The notes beneath the pieces are model-generated. The model saw only the letters and a program-made list of their open reading frames with translations. It was not told the origin of the DNA and made no database searches. A stretch of DNA of 64,000 nucleotides, taken from Nyssa sinensis. Its lineage: Eukaryota; Streptophyta; Magnoliopsida; Cornales; Nyssaceae. Positions 23,643-35,386 of the stretch are shown here, in pieces (position 1 is the stretch's first letter; each line of letters starts with the position of its first letter). Where the stretch lies: positions 9,141,577-9,205,576 of the forward strand of contig CM018035.1 of NCBI GenBank assembly GCA_008638375.1. The letters are read 5' to 3'. The position numbers and the translations under genes are program-made.

Positions 23643-23976
23643 GAAAGCAAGGTAAGCGTAATTCCCTCTCTCGAAAATTAATAGCAAAAATTAGCATCTT
23701 GTTGATCCTATTTAATCAGATAATAACCTCATATTTCACTTTATGTATTAGTGAAGTGGGACATGAAACATCTCTATTTTCTTTCTCCATAAATTAACAC
23801 GATTTGTCAATGTGACTACTCGACTTACCATTTTGACCGACTTATTCAGATTTATAATGTTAAGCCTATGGGTAAAACTTTCAAAGAAAACCCCACTTGT
23901 CAGGATCTATTTCAATAGGCTCGTGGTTGAAGTTCCTGTGTGTCAGAACACAAAACCGACACTAGAATCTATATCT

Positions 23977-24007
<31 letters not shown>

Positions 24008-24279
24008 ATGTGTCAATTGGGTCTTCCTTCTTAAAAGTATTGGAAATGGTGAGAGGAGAATTGGTTAATTCCTTCCTTTGGACGGTTCTCCTGTTTTGTA
24101 TGCGTTTTCTATGAGATGCTGTGTTTCCATAATTCCATCGCTGTGTTTCCATTGACAAAACTTTCCTGTTGTTGTGTTGCTGAATGCTGATCACATTAGT
24201 CAGTACAGGACAACATCGATACATACAAATACAAACCAAGCCAACACAAGAAACAACCACACCAAGACATTCCACAAAC
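23643..24279. other. Upstream region of the neprosin-family gene
   Basis: This is the 5' flank between the solo LTR and the gene. It contains a (GA)n tract at 23976-24002. No convincing TATA box was located. The frames at 23492-24114 show no known family. Confidence 0.5.
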
Positions 24280-27200
24280 ATGGCTTCTTCTACATCTCAC
24301 ATAACAACTACAATCATTTTCATATTTGTTTCTTTGCTTTTTGTTGTTTCTTCACTTAGCCCTGTCCTCTCACTGCCCACTCTGTCCGATCCCGGTCACC
24401 CCCTATTGGCCAACCAAACTTTCCGGCCACTCCAAGAGTTGCATAGATTGAAGAGAATAAGAGCCTATCTAAAGAAGATGAACAAGCCTGCAGTCAAGAC
24501 AATTCAGGCAATTCTCTCTCTCTTACATATATATATATATATATATATATTTGTTGGGTTTAAGGTCTGATGATCTGCGTGGTTGTGTTTTTCCTGGTAG
24601 AGTCCTGATGGCGATGTGATAGATTGTGTTACATCTAATCTTCAGCCAGCTTTTGATCATCCTCAGCTCAAAGGACAGGAGCCATTGGTATTATACTTTA
24701 GCTCATTTTCCGTTTGGTTTCGCAGAAAAAAGTCTTGAAGAAAAAAATTTCCCCAAGTTTCAGTTGTAAAAAGAGAGATTCTTTTCCAAAAGCTAACTGA
24801 AGAAAAGCAATGTAATTTTTTTTTTTTATTTTAGATGGATTAAAAGACTTGATTTCTTATACAAACAGGAACCACCAGACAGGCCAAAAGGCCATGACTC
24901 CATAGATGCAATGACAGAGAGCTTTCAGCTGTGGACAGATTCAGGCGAATCATGCCCGGAAGGAACTATTCCAATCAGAAGAACTACAGAGAAGGATATT
25001 CTTAGAGCCAGCTCAATCAGAAAATTTGGAAGAAAATTGAGAAGGGGCGTTAGGCATGACACAATGAGCAGTGATCATGAGGTTAGTGTGTGTGTGTATG
25101 TGTGTGTGTGTGTATATATATATATGTATATATGAAGTTATTGTCAAGGAAGAAAGGAACACCTAGATTTTTTTGTTATGACACTGGCATTAAACTGAAA
25201 AGACAATGGAAACACAAAATCGAGGATTTTTTTTTTGTTGGAAAAAATATATTAGGTTACTGAGATTTTTTCTTCGTTTTCATCCATAAAAGTGAACAAA
25301 TAAAATATCACCAATCTACAGCAATGAAAAATATGTCCCATCATTCCCCTCTTTCCTCCTCCCTACAACTCTACCAAAAAAAGGCCATTCTTGACTGGAA
25401 AAGGCTAATTTTGTTTCCCTTCCTTCTCTTGGAATCAAACAGTTTATCATGGAGAAGAAAATCCGTAGGAAAAGAAAAATGACACAGAAATTTAAAGGTA
25501 TTAATTGTTAAAGTCAACTCTTCCACTACAGAGTAGTCTATCACCGATGGCCATTACCCTTTGTAAATTTCATCACTCAGAAATAATAGCTAGATGATTG
25601 ACAATTGAGAAAATATGAATTGTTGGAAATGGGTTTGCTGCATTTTAGTCAGAAATTTTGTTTATTCTTTATGTCTATTCTATGCTAACATCAATTAAAC
25701 CTTCAAAGGCCCCAACCTGAGCTTGAAAAACTAATGAAAAAAATGTGTATATATATATATATATATATATATGTTTCTGTTTCTGTTTATTTTTGGATAT
25801 ATTTTGATCTTAATGTTTCTGATTACAGCATGCGGTTGCATTTGTGAATGGAGATCAGTATTATGGGGCAAAGGCCAGCTTAAATGTATGGGCGCCCGGC
25901 GTAACTGATCAATATGAATTCAGTCTTTCACAATTATGGGTCATCTCTGGTTCATTTGGCAATGATCTTAATACAATTGAAGCTGGTTGGCAGGCAAGTC
26001 TATAATTGCCTAATCTTTTTATAATATTTTTGTTAGAAGTATATTAAAGTTACATATATATTATTGTATAATGCTTGTAGTATTAAGATTTTATAGTTTA
26101 TTTCTTTTATTAACATTTTTCATGTACAACCCCGTGATCCTTGTTTTCTTTATTAATATTTTCTATATATAACTTCATAACCTTCCTATATAAGGAGCTT
26201 TTTTGTTTAGTTTTAAAAGAATTTAGTTTAATACAATGTAGTCTTTTGGTTTTTTCTTTCTCCCTCTTCTCTCTTTCTTTTCTATTTCTTGTCTCTTTTA
26301 TGTTATTCCACCAAATCTAACTTAGTATTAGAACTAAAACAATCATTCCTTTTCCAACATCATTGTTCATTTAAAAAAAAAAATATTTCCTTCGTTATTA
26401 CCTCCATCACCAATCTTTTATCTATTGTCATTCAACATCACTATTAAACACCATCACCCAATTAAACGTTGTTCAGTCACAGACCGAAGGTCATCAGATT
26501 GCAACACACTCACTCATTCACTGTTACACCACTGGAATCTTCTCATCATCGTGCAAAATCCTCCGGTCATGCCATCATCTTCTCCACTCTCACCATCACA
26601 GGCCCAGCAACCAACAGCGTAAGACACCGTTGTCCTTCAACTGCGACCCCTTAACCACCTCTACCACAACACCACCAACCCTTCTCAATCAACGTCCCTC
26701 GCCTTGTCACTCCTCACTTGTGTCCAGCTTTGTCATGTGTTACGCCACATATCCAGTATCTTCAGCTACGTGTTACGCTACGTAAGCTCTCACACTTATT
26801 ACAGGTTATGCCACGTAAGCTCTCGCACGTGTCTCGTCATGTGTTCAACCTGTGTTTCCCACCCCACCAACTACGTGTTCCGTCACGTGGTCAGCTCAAT
26901 TATAATCGGGTCCACATGTCTATGCATTGCCATTAGAATCGGCTATGCATACCATCATTTGTGCTTTCATGCGCCACCTTCAATTCCAGCTTCACACTTC
27001 CATGTGTCGTCATGAACTCTATTGAGATTCCACCTCTACAACCATTTCAACTTGGGTAACATCTATATTTCAACCACAACGCCAACAAGTCAACTGTTCA
27101 TTTTAAGAGATTTTTGTTTACAAATGCAAGTTGGTGTACCTCTCACCATGAGTTTGAGAGGAGATGTTAAAAGTATATTAGGGTTACCTATATATTATTA

Positions 27201-29106
27201 TGTAATACTAGTAGGATTAGGATTTCATTGTTTATTTCCTTTATTAACACTTTCCATTTACAATCTCACGACCCTTGTTTTGTTTATTAATACTTTTTAT
27301 CTATAACCTCATAACCCTCCTATATAAGGAGCTTTCTTGTTTAGTTTCAGAAGAACTTAGTCTAATACAATGTCATCTTTTGAGTTTTTTCCTTCTCCCT
27401 CTTCTCTCTTTCTTCTTTATTTCTTGTCTCTTTTATATTATTCCACCAAATCTAACAATTTTGATTGTAAGTTTATACAGTTTTAAATTCCTTATATGGT
27501 AGTTAATAAACCATTATAGTCATCTTTCTTCAGGTTAGCCCAGATTTATATGGAGACAACAATCCAAGGTTCTTCACTTATTGGACAGTAAGTATTTTCC
27601 AGATCTTTTCATTCCTCACACATACGTGTGTGTATGTGTGTGTGTGTGTGTAATCTAGTTTGAAATAAGTGCTAATTGCTGTTAATTTGACAGACTGATG
27701 CATATCAAACCACTGGATGCTACAATTTACTCTGCTCAGGCTTTGTTCAAACTAACAATAAAATTGCCATTGGAGCTGCAATCTCTCCAAGATCATCTTA
27801 CAATGGCAGACAATTTGATATTGCCATAATGGTTTGGAAGGTGAGTTTCAGTTCATATTAGCTAATTTTAGATTAATGATACAGTAAATCATTCCAATAA
27901 GCCTACTTAAATTAAGTTCTTGCATTACTTTTGAGCTTTCAAGTTAGTTTTTACAGTTATTTGACAAACTTGATAGTTTGCACCCTTTTCCTTTATGCAC
28001 TGTCTCTGTATTTCATTTGCTTCTATTTGCTTAATTGCTAGGCCACAAAGCAATTAAGCAAAGTATCATGTTGTTTGTCATAATTCCTTTAAGCGCACAT
28101 ACTGCAAATCAAATAGGATGTACTTTTTCCTACCCAGATATAGGTCACAGTCTTTATCTACTACGTATATAATTACATGAATATTATATGATTATTTATT
28201 TTTAACTAAAAATAAATATACATTATATACATGTCAAATTGTAATTAAGACACGTATCTGGATATAAGAAGAAATTTCTCTTATTTAGATTGAAATAAGG
28301 TATGATTAATATACGTACCCGGATAAGAAGAGATTCCTCCAATTTAATTTGGAGTAAAATATTGTTCATATATATATATATATATATCTATAACATATTA
28401 TACATACGTAGATTGATCGTCTTTTTCGATGGAAATTTTTGCCTTTCATGTATTAATTATTTACGAGATTACTAGTTGATCGTCTTTTTTTATAGACAGT
28501 TTTATCTATCTTTTCTTACTTATTTATGGACTTGCCATTAATTTTTTCATGGACCATTTTATCCATCTTTTATTCCTTATTTACGGACTTGTCATTCATT
28601 CATATAATTTTGTTATGGCATGGATGACAGATTAATGCGTGAGCATCTAACTAGTGTGTGTGTAAAAGTGATTTTTAGATACTTATGAGAGAAAGAGCAA
28701 ACTAAAACAGATAATTTTGTTGTTTTAGGATCCAAAGCATGGACACTGGTGGCTAGAATTTGGATCAGGGCTACTTGTAGGTTACTGGCCATCATTCTTG
28801 TTCAGCCATCTAAGGAGCCATGCAAGCATGATACAATTTGGAGGAGAGATAGTTAACAGCAGATCTATGGGATTTCACACATCAACCCAAATGGGTAGTG
28901 GTCATTTTGCAGATGAAGGCTTTGGAAAAGCTTCTTATTTCCGAAATTTACAAGCTGTTGATTGGGATAATAGCTTAATTCCTCTATCAAACCTTCATCT
29001 CTTGGCTGATCATCCCAATTGTTATGATATAATAGCTGGGAAAAGTAATATTTGGGGAAGTTACTTTTATTATGGAGGTCCTGGAAGAAATGTAAAGTGT
29101 CCCTAA
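24280..29106 (+). CDS. Neprosin-family secreted peptidase (DUF4409 + DUF239), 423 aa
   Basis: Seven exons: 24280-24507, 24601-24687, 24869-25081, 25829-25993, 27534-27587, 27694-27840 and 28729-29106. All junctions are phase 0 and total 424 codons with the stop. The start AACATGGCT gives a signal peptide (hydrophobic about residues 10-28). An earlier in-frame ATG at 24184 would put 32 polar residues before it and is less likely. Residues about 45-165 match the neprosin activation peptide (LHRLKRIRAYLKKMNKPAVK, SPDGDVIDCV, PEGTIPIRRT). The peptidase domain follows: HAVAFVNGDQYYGAKASLNV, EAGWQVSPDLYGDNNPRFFT, TGCYNLLCSGFVQ, KHGHWWLEFG, GYWP. Candidate catalytic glutamates are E227 (EAGWQ) and E338 (FGGE), 111 apart, close to the spacing in pitcher-plant neprosin. 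Introns 1 and 4 start with GC. Intron 4 carries a retroelement. The protein probably acts outside the cell or in the vacuole as an acid peptidase after its propeptide is removed. Confidence 0.93.
26031..27457 (+). mobile_element. Non-autonomous LTR retrotransposon inside intron 4 of the neprosin gene
   Basis: LTRs at 26031-26322 (292 bp) and 27165-27457 (293 bp) flank about 840 bp. They share TGTTA..AAGTATATTA, CTATATAAGGAGCTTT (promoter) and ATTCCACCAAATCTAAC. The element is bounded by a perfect 5-bp duplication ATTTT (26026-26030, 27458-27462). Just after the left LTR is TAGTATTAGAAC, a decayed Met-tRNA primer site. Just before the right LTR is the purine tract GAGAGGAGA. The inside has no gag or pol, only short frames with repeated CACGTAAGCTCTC/CTACGTGTTACG words. 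Its LTRs have diverged noticeably, so the insertion is not recent. It lies in the same direction as the gene. Confidence 0.88.
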
Positions 29107-29247
29107 ACAAAATTGTTTCAGGGTATATAGAATTTTTTTTCCCCATTTTCCTCTCATTTTTTGTTTTTGTTTACAACCAAATTATATCCCATTTTGCTCT
29201 AATAGGTTAGATATCAATTTCCCACCTTTGAGAGTTTGAAACCTATG

Positions 29248-29278
<31 letters not shown>

Positions 29279-29560
29279 AATTTAAGGAAAATACAAATTG
29301 TGCTATGTTGTCTGTTATTTTCTTTGTTTCTTATTCTTTTTTGGGAAAAGTAAAAAATAGAGAGGATATTAAGGTCTTTCATATTTCTACACTTGAGGTA
29401 CAACCAATGTTGGAATTTTAATTAAAAAAAAATAAAAATTAATTGAGTTTTTAATAAAAGAATTAGTGCATTATTTTGGACTCATAAAAGTCCCATAATT
29501 ATATTTGAAGTTACTAACCCTTTATTACCCAATATAATGGTAGCATTATTAGGCCTATAT
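29107..29560. other. 3' flank of the neprosin gene
   Basis: Presumed 3' UTR and intergenic DNA. It includes a (TA)n tract at about 29249-29274. The frames at 29182-29421 run through it and are not genes. Confidence 0.5.
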
Positions 29561-30096
29561 GAGAAAAATACTAAAAAGTTTTTAAAATAAAGATTTTAAT
29601 TCCAAAAATTCATGATATATTTTTTCTCTCTAAAAGATTTAAAGTAAAAAATTTATTACAAAAAAGTTTAATTCTTAACTTTCATCTTAATACCGTTAAA
29701 AATATTAATGATTAGACTAAAATAGTCTTTAATATACATTTTTAAAAATACTAAATAGTTGATAAAATAAATTATTCAATCAAAAAATATATACCATTTT
29801 TTTATTTATCTAGATGACGTAAAAAAAATTAAAAATTTACTTTATAAAATGTTATATATTTTGGAATGAAGAAGTTATTGTATATTTTTTTAAGTTTTTT
29901 TTTTTCTTCTAAAATGTATATTGAATGTTATTTTAATCTAATCAGTAATATTTTATAACGGTGTTAGAAAGGAAGTTAACAATTAAACTTTCTTGTATTA
30001 AAAGTTTCTTTTTATGAGCTTTTTGATTGAAAAAAATGTATCATGAACTTTTTGGGTTGAAAATTTTATTTTAAGAATTTTTTATTAATTTTCTCT
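29561..30096. mobile_element. Foldback MITE, family F2
   Basis: Inverted arms of about 175 bp. The left arm has TTCATGATATATTTTTTC, AAAAAAGTTTAATTCTTAAC, TAATACCGTTAAAAATATTA and TTAATATACATTTT. The right arm, reverse complemented, has TTCATGATACATTTTTTTC, GAAAGTTTAATTGTTAAC, TAACACCGTTATAAAATATT and TCAATATACATTTT. The ends begin GAGAAAA on both sides. Non-coding. Confidence 0.72.
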
Positions 30097-30199
30097 AATT
30101 TTTATTTATTGGGCTTTTTTAATCTTTTGTGACGGTTTTCCTAGCTTACTTTGGCCTATTCGCGAGATAAGAGAACAATAATGACAAAATATTTATGAT

Positions 30200-30623
30200 A
30201 ATTACAACGATTTATTTTAAAGTTTTTAAAATTACACTGACTTTTTATATTTTTATTAAAAAACTACAAATATATCTCTTCCAGCAAATTGTTTTTTCAA
30301 AATAAAAAGCGCCCTTTTAAAAAAAAAAAAAATTGACCAATTTTTTCTAACTCTTTTTTCATTTGTAAATAAATATTAATTGAAAATTTCTTTGGCTAAA
30401 AAATATAATTTATTTATCTTTAATATATATATATATATATAATGAAAAAAAATATTTAAAAAAAGTCATAAAAAATGCTCAAAATTGAAAAAAAAAAACA
30501 ATAACAACAACAAAAAAGGACACTTTTGTCATTTAAATAAAAAAGGGCTGGAGGGAAAGAATTTATAGTTCGACAGTAAAAATAAAAGAGTTCTATATAA
30601 TTTTAAAACCCTCGAGATAAATT
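30200..30623. mobile_element. Foldback MITE, family F1 copy 2
   Basis: Same family as 20961-21410: AAAATTACACTGACTTTTTA and TTTTTATTAAAAAACTACAA in the left arm. GACAGTAAAAATAAAAGAG and AATTTATAGTTCGACAG stand in inverted orientation in the right arm. The central region shares CAATTTTTTCTAACTCTTTT and AATAAATATTAATTGAAA with copy 1. Confidence 0.7.
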
Positions 30624-32393
30624 ATTAGATAAATCTACCCTATTCTAAAATTTACACAAATTCTATATATTTCACCATTTTGCCCGATCTAAAATTTTAA
30701 TTTTAGTCGGACTGTATACGTTAACGGCTTGAGCGAAAGCCCAGATCACTGTTCTATATGGAAGCCCAAGCTAATCCGCAAATGTTATTGCGAGGTGTTG
30801 AACTGATATATATCGCTGGACAGCCTTGGGCTGGGATTCTTGTTAATGTTTAGATCACCTAAAACATGAATTAAGCCATGAAATCCAGGCCTAGCCCGTT
30901 CCCGTTTTCTATCTTTCTTCCACCCGGCCCATGTCTACACCTAAATTTGATGATCTGTTGGCCTTGACACTTAAAAAATTGGATTTGGATGTTACTAATT
31001 AGGATACGGTCAAAAGTCTATTCTTTTTAATCTAAAAATTACTCAAGACTAAAATATCTCTTACTATATAAAATCTCTATCTCCATAACAACTTACAAAT
31101 TATAACTTTATTTTTAATAAAATTTTTATAAACTGAGATCTATCAAACAAAATTTATATTATTTATATATATATATAAAATTTTTTTCAAAATTGTTTTT
31201 CATTGATTGAGATCAAATTTTTGATATAACTGATTGTTCTCTCTTGAATCATGAGAGATAGAGAAATTGTGTTTTTCGAAATTTGTTCTGCGCATATATT
31301 TTATAAACATAATTTATTCATGAAACGTTCAATTGAAGTGTCTTTTACAAAGTGATATGACCTTTCTAATATACTCATTCATAAAATATATATATTCAAT
31401 CTATCCGTTTGGTTATCTTTTATTAGAACCATTAATCAAGTAATCCAAAAATTAAGACTAAATCAATTAAAAATTAATTTATCTTTAATAAGACGTGCAC
31501 AAAATATTGCTTGAAGTGTGCACCGCACAATATGGGTTAGAACACATTTAAATTGGTTCAATTTATAACTCAATATTTACCTCAATCAAATATAAGAAAA
31601 CCCATTAAAAAGAAATACACAAACTATATGTGAGACAAAAAAACAAAAATTTATTATGCTATAAGAACTATCTCAACAGAAACTCTGCATAGTTATCTCC
31701 TTCACAAAGACAAGAAAAAGTTATGAGATCTCCATTTTGATGCATGAATCTTAAATTATGTATTTGACAGAAAGGGAAAATCAAGATATGCCAGCAATAG
31801 TCAACTTTTATTCTGTAGTTTAGTTCTTTGAATTTAGTATCAAGATTGAGGACCTTTCCAGATGTCATTAAAGAGGAGATTAGACTACCAGCAAGTCCAT
31901 GGTATGAAATGACATAGACCCAAAGTATATGCACATTTTGGAAGGGTTCCTGTAAAAATTTGGAGAGATTAATTCTTTTTTTTTTCAATTTAATAAAATG
32001 ACAATAAAAAAAAAATTAAATAAAATAAAAACAATCAATTCAACGTAATAAGAAATGTGACCACTTTCCTTCTTTTTTTTCTCCCCTCCATGCACTGGTC
32101 ACCTAACATATGGAAGGATTTAAATTGCAAACTTACAAATAGACAGAGATTCGACTCCATATTTAGTATTGAATTGTTATTTATTTCTGGAGAATCATCC
32201 AATTAATTTGTAAACTGGCGCCCGAGTGACTGGCCCCAAGAAATTGTCAAGATTTAATATGAAGACGTCCAAGTTTATAACTCGCCTCCTTACCATCTGG
32301 GTTATCTCTCGGGGTTACGCATATTTGGTTATTTGATTCAGTTTTTAAACGTGCACTTCTTTTTGAGAAGAATTTTTTATAACTCACCCAAAA
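30624..32393. other. Intergenic region
   Basis: No gene recognised. A 106-codon minus-strand frame (31668-31988) was examined. Its translation, containing LCEGDNYAEF, matches no family I know. Confidence 0.5.
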
Positions 32394-32996
32394 TTAGGGG
32401 TGAAATTTGAGTGAACCAACCCGAATTTAATATGAACTCAGCTCAAATTTTTTAGAGCTTGAATTTCATTTTCTATAAATTAGATTAGACTTGGGTCAAA
32501 GAACTCAAATCTCATTTAAATTAAGGTTGGTCTTAGGTTGAGATTTTGAAACTCGAACTTATATTTAATATTTTTTATACTTTAATTATCCATCATTAGA
32601 TTAATAAAAATTTCTTACAAGAATTACTATTTACATTTTTATAATTTCAAATACTTGTTAATCTTTAACATTTTTTCAAAATTAATTTATATTAAAAGAA
32701 TTTTTTTAACAGTTTTTTAATTTCTTTTAAAAGAAAAAGTTGAGAGATATTATTGAAATTTTTTGCGTATAATCAAAATAAGGATAAAATAACAATTTAT
32801 TTAAAAAATCATGAATAAAATTTAAAAATTAAAATTAATAATCGTATTCTGGTTGAGTTGAATATGATATTAATGAATTTTAATTCAAATTGAGTTCAAA
32901 TTAAGTTGGTTGAGTTCAAAGAATTAACTGTTTTAAAACTTGTGTTAGGCTTAAACATAGACTTAACCCGAATTCGACCCTTCTTAATTTCACCCC
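32394..32996 (+). mobile_element. hAT-like MITE, family M1 copy 2
   Basis: The ends are TAGGGGTGAAATT and, reverse complemented, TTGGGGTGAAATT. Flanks ACCCAAAA and ACCCATGA are possible decayed 8-bp duplications. The interior follows copy 1 at 6354-7004 block by block (TTTATACTTTA..TTATC, CCATTAGATTA, TTTTTATAATTTCAA, TTGTTAA.CTTTAACATTTTTT, TTAATAATCG.ATTC). Confidence 0.72.
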
Positions 32997-33409
32997 AACC
33001 CATGACTACAATTTAGACTTCAAAATGGAGTTTTGATACATTTGCTTGCCACATTTTCTTAATACATGTTTTACAATAAAGCCCAAAGGAGTTTTGAAAA
33101 AAATTAAGAGAACTAGTTTTAAGTAATATATTTTTTTCTAAATTTATATAACAATAATCAACTGTTAAAAATTTGAAACTTGTCCAAAAGTGACTCAGAG
33201 TTTGAGAAGCAACCCAAATCCAATTGATTTTTTAGCATGAATTAATAATAATTAATATGAATTGATGATGATTAATATAATATAATGTGCAATGGCTGGA
33301 GGAATGTAGACCGTATGTGTCAAAATATAGTCAGAGACTTCGGCCCACCCTCCGGCGACTGAGCGACTCCATCGCTCACTACCTTCCACTGTGATCAAAA
33401 TCCCTTCAA
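32997..33409. other. Upstream region of the lectin receptor kinase gene
   Basis: AT-rich up to about 33290, then GC-richer towards the start codon. A TATAATATAA at about 33276-33285 is a possible core promoter but is not distinctive in this AT-rich context. Confidence 0.4.
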
Positions 33410-35386
33410 ATGCTTCGCCTTTATGTCATATTCGTCCACTTAATAATCATCCCTTCCTCTTTTGCCATCGATTTACTCTTCAATTCCTTCAATGACACCT
33501 CCGACCTCAACCTCACCGGCGATGCTTGGTTGGAATCGTCCGTCGTCCGACTTACCAACGATTCCAACCAGTTCTCCATCGGCCGTGCATTTCACCGATC
33601 TCGGATTCCAATGAAACCCACATCCAATTCTACCACTATTTCTTCATTCTCAACTTCATTCGTCTTCTCAGTCTTGCCGGAGATTTCTTCAAGCCCCGGC
33701 TTCGGCCTAGTCTTCGTTCTCTCCGAGTCCACCGAACCCAGGGGTGCTTTGTCTGGTCAGTACTTCGGCCTCTTCTCCAACGCCACCGTGCCTTCCGTCG
33801 CGCCTCTTCTCGCCGTGGAATTCGACACCGGCCAAAACCCAGAATTCAATGACCCAAATGGGAATCACGTCGGCATCGACCTGAACAACATCGAATCGGC
33901 GGCTACGGCTGCTGCTGGCTACTATAATTCCAGCAGTGATCAACTCATCCCTGTAGATATGCGAAACGGGCAGAACATACACGCTTGGATTGAATTTGAT
34001 GGATCTCAATTCGAAATCAATGTCACAATCGCTCCGGCCGGCATGGCTCGACCGTTCAGGCCTTTGCTTACATTCAGAGATCCAGTTATTGCCAACTATG
34101 TATCTACAGATATGTATGTTGGGTTCTCTGCATCAAAAACTACTTGGGTCGAGACGCAGAGGGTCTTAGCTTGGAGTTTAAGCGACACTGGTGCTGCCAG
34201 AGACATCAACACCACAAATTTACCTGTTTTTATTCTCGAAATATCATCTTCTTCACTATCGGCCGGAGCTATTGCAGGAATTGTAGTTGGTTCTGTAGTC
34301 ATTTTCATTCTTTGTTTATGTGGAGGCTACTGGTTCTGGCGAAAACACAATATTAAAGAGCAAGAAGATGATGAGATTGAAGATTGGGAGCTCGAGTTCT
34401 GGCCGCATCGTTTCTCATACGAAGAGCTTAGCCAGGCCACCGATGGATTCTCCAAAGATGATCTTCTTGGGGTAGGAGGGTTTGGTCGAGTATACAAGGG
34501 AACACTACCAAACAACACAGAAGTTGCCGTGAAGTGCGTAAGCCACGATTCGAAGCAAGGACTGAGAGAATTCATGGCTGAAATTTCGAGCATGGGTCGG
34601 CTCCAACACAAGAACTTGGTCCAAATGCGAGGATGGTGCCGAAAGGGTAACGAATTGATGCTTGTATATGATTACATGCCCAATGGCAGTCTCAATCGAT
34701 GGATATTTGACAAACCCAAGAAGCAATTGGGTTGGGAAGGTCGGAAAAGAGTACTCGCCAACGTCGCCGAGGGCTTGAACTATCTCCACCATGGCTGGGA
34801 CCAGGTGGTTATTCACAGAGACATTAAGTCGAGCAACATTTTGTTAGACTCGGAGATGAAAGGTCGGTTGGGTGATTTTGGATTGGCGAAGTTGTATACG
34901 CAGGGTGAGGTGCCGAACACGACACGGGTGGTGGGCACGTTGGGATACTTGGCGCCGGAGCTGGCGACGGTGGCGGCACCAACGGAGGCGAGTGATGTGT
35001 ATAGCTTTGGGGTGGTGATTTTAGAGGTGGCGTGCGGGCGGAGGCCGATAGAGTGTAGCGTGGAGAGTGAGGAGGAGGAGGTGCTGATTGATTGGGTTAG
35101 AAGAAAGTATGCGGAAGGGAAGGTGTGGGAGGCGGCGGACGACACTATTAAGGGGGAGTATCGGATGGAAGAGATGGAGGCGGTATTGAAGCTGGGGCTG
35201 GCTTGTTGTCACCCTGACCCACTCCACCGGCCCACCATGAGGGAGGTGGTGGCCGTTTTGGTTGGCAAGGAGGCAATGGCGGTGCCAAAAGTTTTGTTGT
35301 CCGAATTGGCAGGCGCTGCAAGTGACGCTGGTGGGGGTGGTGATGACGCTGGAGAGGCGGCATCGCCGCCACAAGTTTTGAGGTGA
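33410..35386 (+). CDS. LECRKS1: L-type lectin-domain receptor kinase, S.1 type, 658 aa
   Basis: A single uninterrupted exon. Residues 1-19 are a signal peptide (cut near SSFAI). Residues 20-258 are a legume-lectin domain with the metal/sugar-loop signature LLAVEFDTGQNPEFNDPNGN (133-152) and many N-glycosylation sequons. The transmembrane helix is about 285-309, followed by basic RKH. The cytoplasmic kinase (about 348-620) has all key parts: GVGGFGRVYKG (354-364), lysine 375, helix-C glutamate 391, HRD 469-471 (RD type), DFG 489-491 and APE 515-517. The run WELEFWPHRFSYEELSQATD and the LREFMAEISSMGRLQHKNLV region match the plant LecRK-S.1 subclade. It should be an active plasma-membrane kinase that senses an extracellular ligand, probably in immunity or development. 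The 3' third is markedly GC-rich. The C-terminal tail, rich in Gly, Asp and Ala, is probably disordered. Confidence 0.95.
   Translation: MLRLYVIFVHLIIIPSSFAIDLLFNSFNDTSDLNLTGDAWLESSVVRLTNDSNQFSIGRAFHRSRIPMKPTSNSTTISSFSTSFVFSVLPEISSSPGFGLVFVLSESTEPRGALSGQYFGLFSNATVPSVAPLLAVEFDTGQNPEFNDPNGNHVGIDLNNIESAATAAAGYYNSSSDQLIPVDMRNGQNIHAWIEFDGSQFEINVTIAPAGMARPFRPLLTFRDPVIANYVSTDMYVGFSASKTTWVETQRVLAWSLSDTGAARDINTTNLPVFILEISSSSLSAGAIAGIVVGSVVIFILCLCGGYWFWRKHNIKEQEDDEIEDWELEFWPHRFSYEELSQATDGFSKDDLLGVGGFGRVYKGTLPNNTEVAVKCVSHDSKQGLREFMAEISSMGRLQHKNLVQMRGWCRKGNELMLVYDYMPNGSLNRWIFDKPKKQLGWEGRKRVLANVAEGLNYLHHGWDQVVIHRDIKSSNILLDSEMKGRLGDFGLAKLYTQGEVPNTTRVVGTLGYLAPELATVAAPTEASDVYSFGVVILEVACGRRPIECSVESEEEEVLIDWVRRKYAEGKVWEAADDTIKGEYRMEEMEAVLKLGLACCHPDPLHRPTMREVVAVLVGKEAMAVPKVLLSELAGAASDAGGGGDDAGEAASPPQVLR

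Noticed and set aside
24184..24279. Upstream in-frame ATG for the neprosin gene
   Set aside because: It would add a polar Thr/Gln-rich stretch before the signal peptide. The ATG at 24280 has a better context and places the hydrophobic segment at the N-terminus.
31668..31988. 106-aa minus-strand frame
   Set aside because: Checked for RNase H, kinase and LINE motifs and found none. It remains a bare open frame.
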